Positions 19,152 to 21,819 of a stretch of 21,819 nt of DNA are shown here, in pieces (positions within the stretch are counted from its first letter, which is position 1; each line of letters starts with the position of its first letter). The notes under the pieces were generated by a model. The model was given only the letters and a program-made list of their open reading frames with translations, was not told where the DNA came from and did no database searches. A program made the position numbers and the translations under genes. Source of the stretch: a virus; IMG/VR virus record IMGVR_UViG_3300035698_010040, positions 1-21,819 of that record. One strand, 5' to 3'.

Positions 19152-21819
19152 TATGCAACCCCCATCACTTTAGGATTTATTCTGAATGTTCCGGCATCTG
19201 ATTGTTCAGTTACATATTCGATCATGGCTTCCCCGACTTTTGTTCGATCCAGATAAAGATTTACTGGAGTAGGATTGATTTGTGGTGATCCCATCCCTCC
19301 GCCTGATCTCATGGCTTCAAGCATTCCAAGATTATCCCGGGTTTGTTGAGGAGGCATAACATATTCACCAGCTGTAAGCATTGCCAGATTTGTATCAACC
19401 CCCGGCTTTCCTTCAAAGACTCCAGACTGTTTCATACCAGCAAGTCCACCTTGAATCATTGTTGGTAACGGTTCATTTCTGATCGCTATTACCTGAGCCG
19501 CCCCCGTTATTCCGGCTAAAACAGACATAGCTAAATTTGCAGGCCATGGAACTGTAGCAAGCGCTTTTATAATAGCTGAAGCGGTATCAATTACAGCCAT
19601 TGCAATTCTAATTCCCTTTTCTTTTTTAGCAAGGTTTATTTTTATTTCAAGAATTTCTGCGGCGGCTTTTTCTTCTTCAGCTATTCGGGCATCGGCAGAG
19701 GCTTTTGCCATATCCTCCACATGCTGTTCTCCGGCTGTTAAGGCATTATATCTTTCTTGATCTTTAAGATCTAAATAATCCTGATAATCTTTTTCTTCTT
19801 GAGTCTTAACGGCATACTTATCTTCAATTATCGCAATTTCTTTATCAGCGGCATATCCCCACATCGTAACCATAGCACCTGTTACAGATTTGGTAGTTGA
19901 AATCATAAGATCCATTACATCAGTCCAACTTTCTTTAAGGTACTCAGTAAATGTTTTCTGTATTTCAGTTTCTTCTTCAACGGTATCCTCAAAGATCCCA
20001 ACTGTTACATGGCCCACCTCTTCCATATAGCCTACATATTCTCCAAGAGATTGTTCTTGTGCTTTATAATAATCGGCATACATAATTTTTAAGTAGGCAA
20101 CAATATCTTCATGGGCAATCCCGAGATCTTTAAGCCTTTCCGTCTCAGCTTCAATTCTTTCTTTGTCGGTCATATTTGCTTCACGTAAAGCTTGAGTTAC
20201 AGCATCTATTTGAGCCTCTCTTTGTTTCCCGGCGGCAACTGCATTTTGATCAGCAACCAATTCGTCAGCCGCCGCTTGTGCGGCCTCATAAGCTCTGGTA
20301 ATTTCTGCGGCGGCTCCTGCTTCAACAGCATCCTGTTTTTCAGCTTCCGCAAAAATAAAAGCATCTCGGTTATCTTTTATTTTTTGTTCTTTTTCTTGTG
20401 CATTAGCAAGTATTCTCGCATGTTGTTGAGCTTGTATTAGAAGTGTTTCTTCTGTAGTATCAGCAAGAGACTCTAGTGCAGTTCTTTGTCTTGCTTGAGA
20501 TTCTATTAATGTTTGGGTTCTCTGTTCTGCTACTTTAAGTCCTAAATTATAAGCATCTACATTTTGAGCTATATTATTAAGAGCTTGAGCCAAAAGTTTT
20601 TCTTCGGTTTTATATTTATTAGTAATTTCATTTAATTTAATAATTCCGGCAACTAAAACTCCTACTCCAACAGCAATAGCAGTCATAGGGCCAAGGCTTA
20701 AAGTTGTTGCAACTCCGAAAGCCCCCATTGCTACAGCGGCTGTATTCAAAACAGAAAGCGTTCCTATTGCAATACCGGCGGCTAAAATAACGTCTTTAAA
20801 ATCTATTGCTATCACAACTAAAGTTTTCATAGTAGAACCGAAGTCTGAAAAAAATGTTGTTATCTGTCCTTGATTTGCTGAGAACCATTCTTTTAATTCT
20901 CCAAGCATGATTTTCATTTGAGGAGCCAATTCTTTTCCAATCAGAATTGCTGTAACCCGGAGGGTTTCTTTAAACTGATTCCAAACATGAGCAAGGATAT
21001 CTGTATTCTTAGCAAAAGCAACTTGAGCTGGAGAGCCCTCTTCCATAAGGTCTGTTATTTTTTCAACTTCATCTCCGAGATCTGCGGCGGCTACAACGAT
21101 TGCAGTCAATCCACGAACATTAGGAAACATCTTCGCAAGATCTTGAGGTGGTAAATCAGAAACTTTATTCATTACGGCTGTAAATCCATCAGCTTCAACA
21201 GTCAATCCCCCCATGGCTTCTTTTAATTCATCAGTCGGTTTTAATAGAGCTGTTACAACGCCCTTTACATTCGTAGTAGCAACTTTTGTATTGATACCGT
21301 TTCTGGGACGTATGGCCCTCATTCCTGCTAACTCTTCAGCTGACCCTCCCATTCTTGCGAACAATGTAGAAACGTTTCCTATTGATCCGGCTATTTCATC
21401 AAAAGTAGTCTTACCAAATTTAACCGTTGAAAACATTATATCTGAATAATAGGAAGCATCTTTTGTAGCATCCCCGAAAGAATTCATTAAAGTAGTAATT
21501 GCATCAGCGGCGGTTCCCGTATCACTTAAACCAGCTTTGGCCGCAATAGAAGAAGCTTCCAAAACATCCATGGCTTCGGCGGCTGGTATACTTGCGGATA
21601 AAATATCGTATAAACCTTTTGATAATGTTTTAGTACTCTCCCCGAATTCCTGACTCATGGAAAGTAAACCAGCTTCAAACTTTGACATCATCGGCATAGT
21701 TTCAGAATTAAGCATTGTAGAAACGTTTGCTAATTGAGATTCAAAGTCTGCGAAAATTTTAGTGGAAGCAATCATTACAGCGGCAATCCCAAGCATGGCA
21801 ACTTTGATCCCTTGCTTCA
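19151..21819 (-). CDS. Phage tail tape measure protein, 5' end cut by window edge
   Basis: The frame is open past the first ATG at 21796 to the edge, so the N-terminus is missing (889 residues visible). It matches TIGR01760-type tape measure proteins: ADFESQLANVSTMLNSE near the start, GTAADAITTLMNSFGDATKD, then GINTKVATTNVKG and LLKPTDELKEAMGG. Hydrophobic stretches follow at about 335-390 and 740-790, with a long coiled-coil region between (about 400-600). The C-terminal LAMLTAGEYVMPP is the usual tape measure end motif. It sets tail length, roughly 130 nm or more at 1.5 Å per residue (inference), and may be injected with the DNA. Confidence 0.9.
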   Translation of the reverse strand, partial: KQGIKVAMLGIAAVMIASTKIFADFESQLANVSTMLNSETMPMMSKFEAGLLSMSQEFGESTKTLSKGLYDILSASIPAAEAMDVLEASSIAAKAGLSDTGTAADAITTLMNSFGDATKDASYYSDIMFSTVKFGKTTFDEIAGSIGNVSTLFARMGGSAEELAGMRAIRPRNGINTKVATTNVKGVVTALLKPTDELKEAMGGLTVEADGFTAVMNKVSDLPPQDLAKMFPNVRGLTAIVVAAADLGDEVEKITDLMEEGSPAQVAFAKNTDILAHVWNQFKETLRVTAILIGKELAPQMKIMLGELKEWFSANQGQITTFFSDFGSTMKTLVVIAIDFKDVILAAGIAIGTLSVLNTAAVAMGAFGVATTLSLGPMTAIAVGVGVLVAGIIKLNEITNKYKTEEKLLAQALNNIAQNVDAYNLGLKVAEQRTQTLIESQARQRTALESLADTTEETLLIQAQQHARILANAQEKEQKIKDNRDAFIFAEAEKQDAVEAGAAAEITRAYEAAQAAADELVADQNAVAAGKQREAQIDAVTQALREANMTDKERIEAETERLKDLGIAHEDIVAYLKIMYADYYKAQEQSLGEYVGYMEEVGHVTVGIFEDTVEEETEIQKTFTEYLKESWTDVMDLMISTTKSVTGAMVTMWGYAADKEIAIIEDKYAVKTQEEKDYQDYLDLKDQERYNALTAGEQHVEDMAKASADARIAEEEKAAAEILEIKINLAKKEKGIRIAMAVIDTASAIIKALATVPWPANLAMSVLAGITGAAQVIAIRNEPLPTMIQGGLAGMKQSGVFEGKPGVDTNLAMLTAGEYVMPPQQTRDNLGMLEAMRSGGGMGSPQINPTPVNLYLDRTKVGEAMIEYVTEQSDAGTFRINPKVMGVA

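Overview
The window looks like part of a tailed double-stranded DNA phage or prophage, with a long-tailed (probably siphovirus-like) architecture. Every protein-coding gene I can support lies on the minus strand. Genes are packed end to end, mostly joined by 4-bp ATGA/GTGA overlaps or 1-bp TAATG overlaps. Stops are ordinary TAA/TAG/TGA and tryptophan is TGG, so the standard bacterial code fits. Shine-Dalgarno sequences are strong (AGGAGG, AAGGAG and often AGGGGG). A spanin-like membrane/coiled-coil protein, a lipoprotein signal and a GT9 heptosyltransferase-like enzyme point to a host with an outer membrane. The N-terminus of the SSB-like protein (MNSLNSVL.EG) resembles spirochaete SSBs as I remember them, so a spirochaete host is a tentative guess.

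Read in the direction of transcription (high to low coordinates), 21819-10796 is the late module. It holds a tape measure protein cut by the window edge, two large tail proteins, a membrane-anchored protein, an L,D-transpeptidase-like protein, a very cysteine-rich repeat fibre with an S74-chaperone-like C-terminus, a small unknown protein, a glycosyltransferase, a transglutaminase-like lipoprotein, a small structural protein, and a lysis-type set. That set is a two-helix holin candidate plus two long genes that overlap in different frames. Next comes a control region (10305-10795) with a consensus promoter and a repeated operator-like motif.

The early module runs from 10304 to 1. The first operon (10304-7943) encodes small proteins, an SSB-like protein and a DUF932 protein, with small very stable hairpins between genes. 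A second promoter with a 16-bp palindrome at 7906-7940 starts the recombination operon: an ERF annealing protein, a helical protein and a PD-(D/E)XK nuclease. This is followed by a run of small Cys-rich, zinc-knuckle-like proteins and two HNH-type proteins. A third promoter at 2423-2451 shares the operator core of the second. It precedes a strong terminator hairpin and then the replication genes: a winged-helix replication protein and a Twinkle/T7 gp4-like primase-helicase with a degraded primase centre, cut by the window edge.

The only plus-strand element I can support is a compact predicted small RNA at 2791-2866, with its own sigma70-type promoter and Rho-independent terminator. The points most worth following are this RNA, the terminator that must be passed to express the replication genes, the shared operators, the Cys-ladder fibre, the dual-coded lysis region, and several very small genes (24-54 codons), including one possible CTG-start gene.
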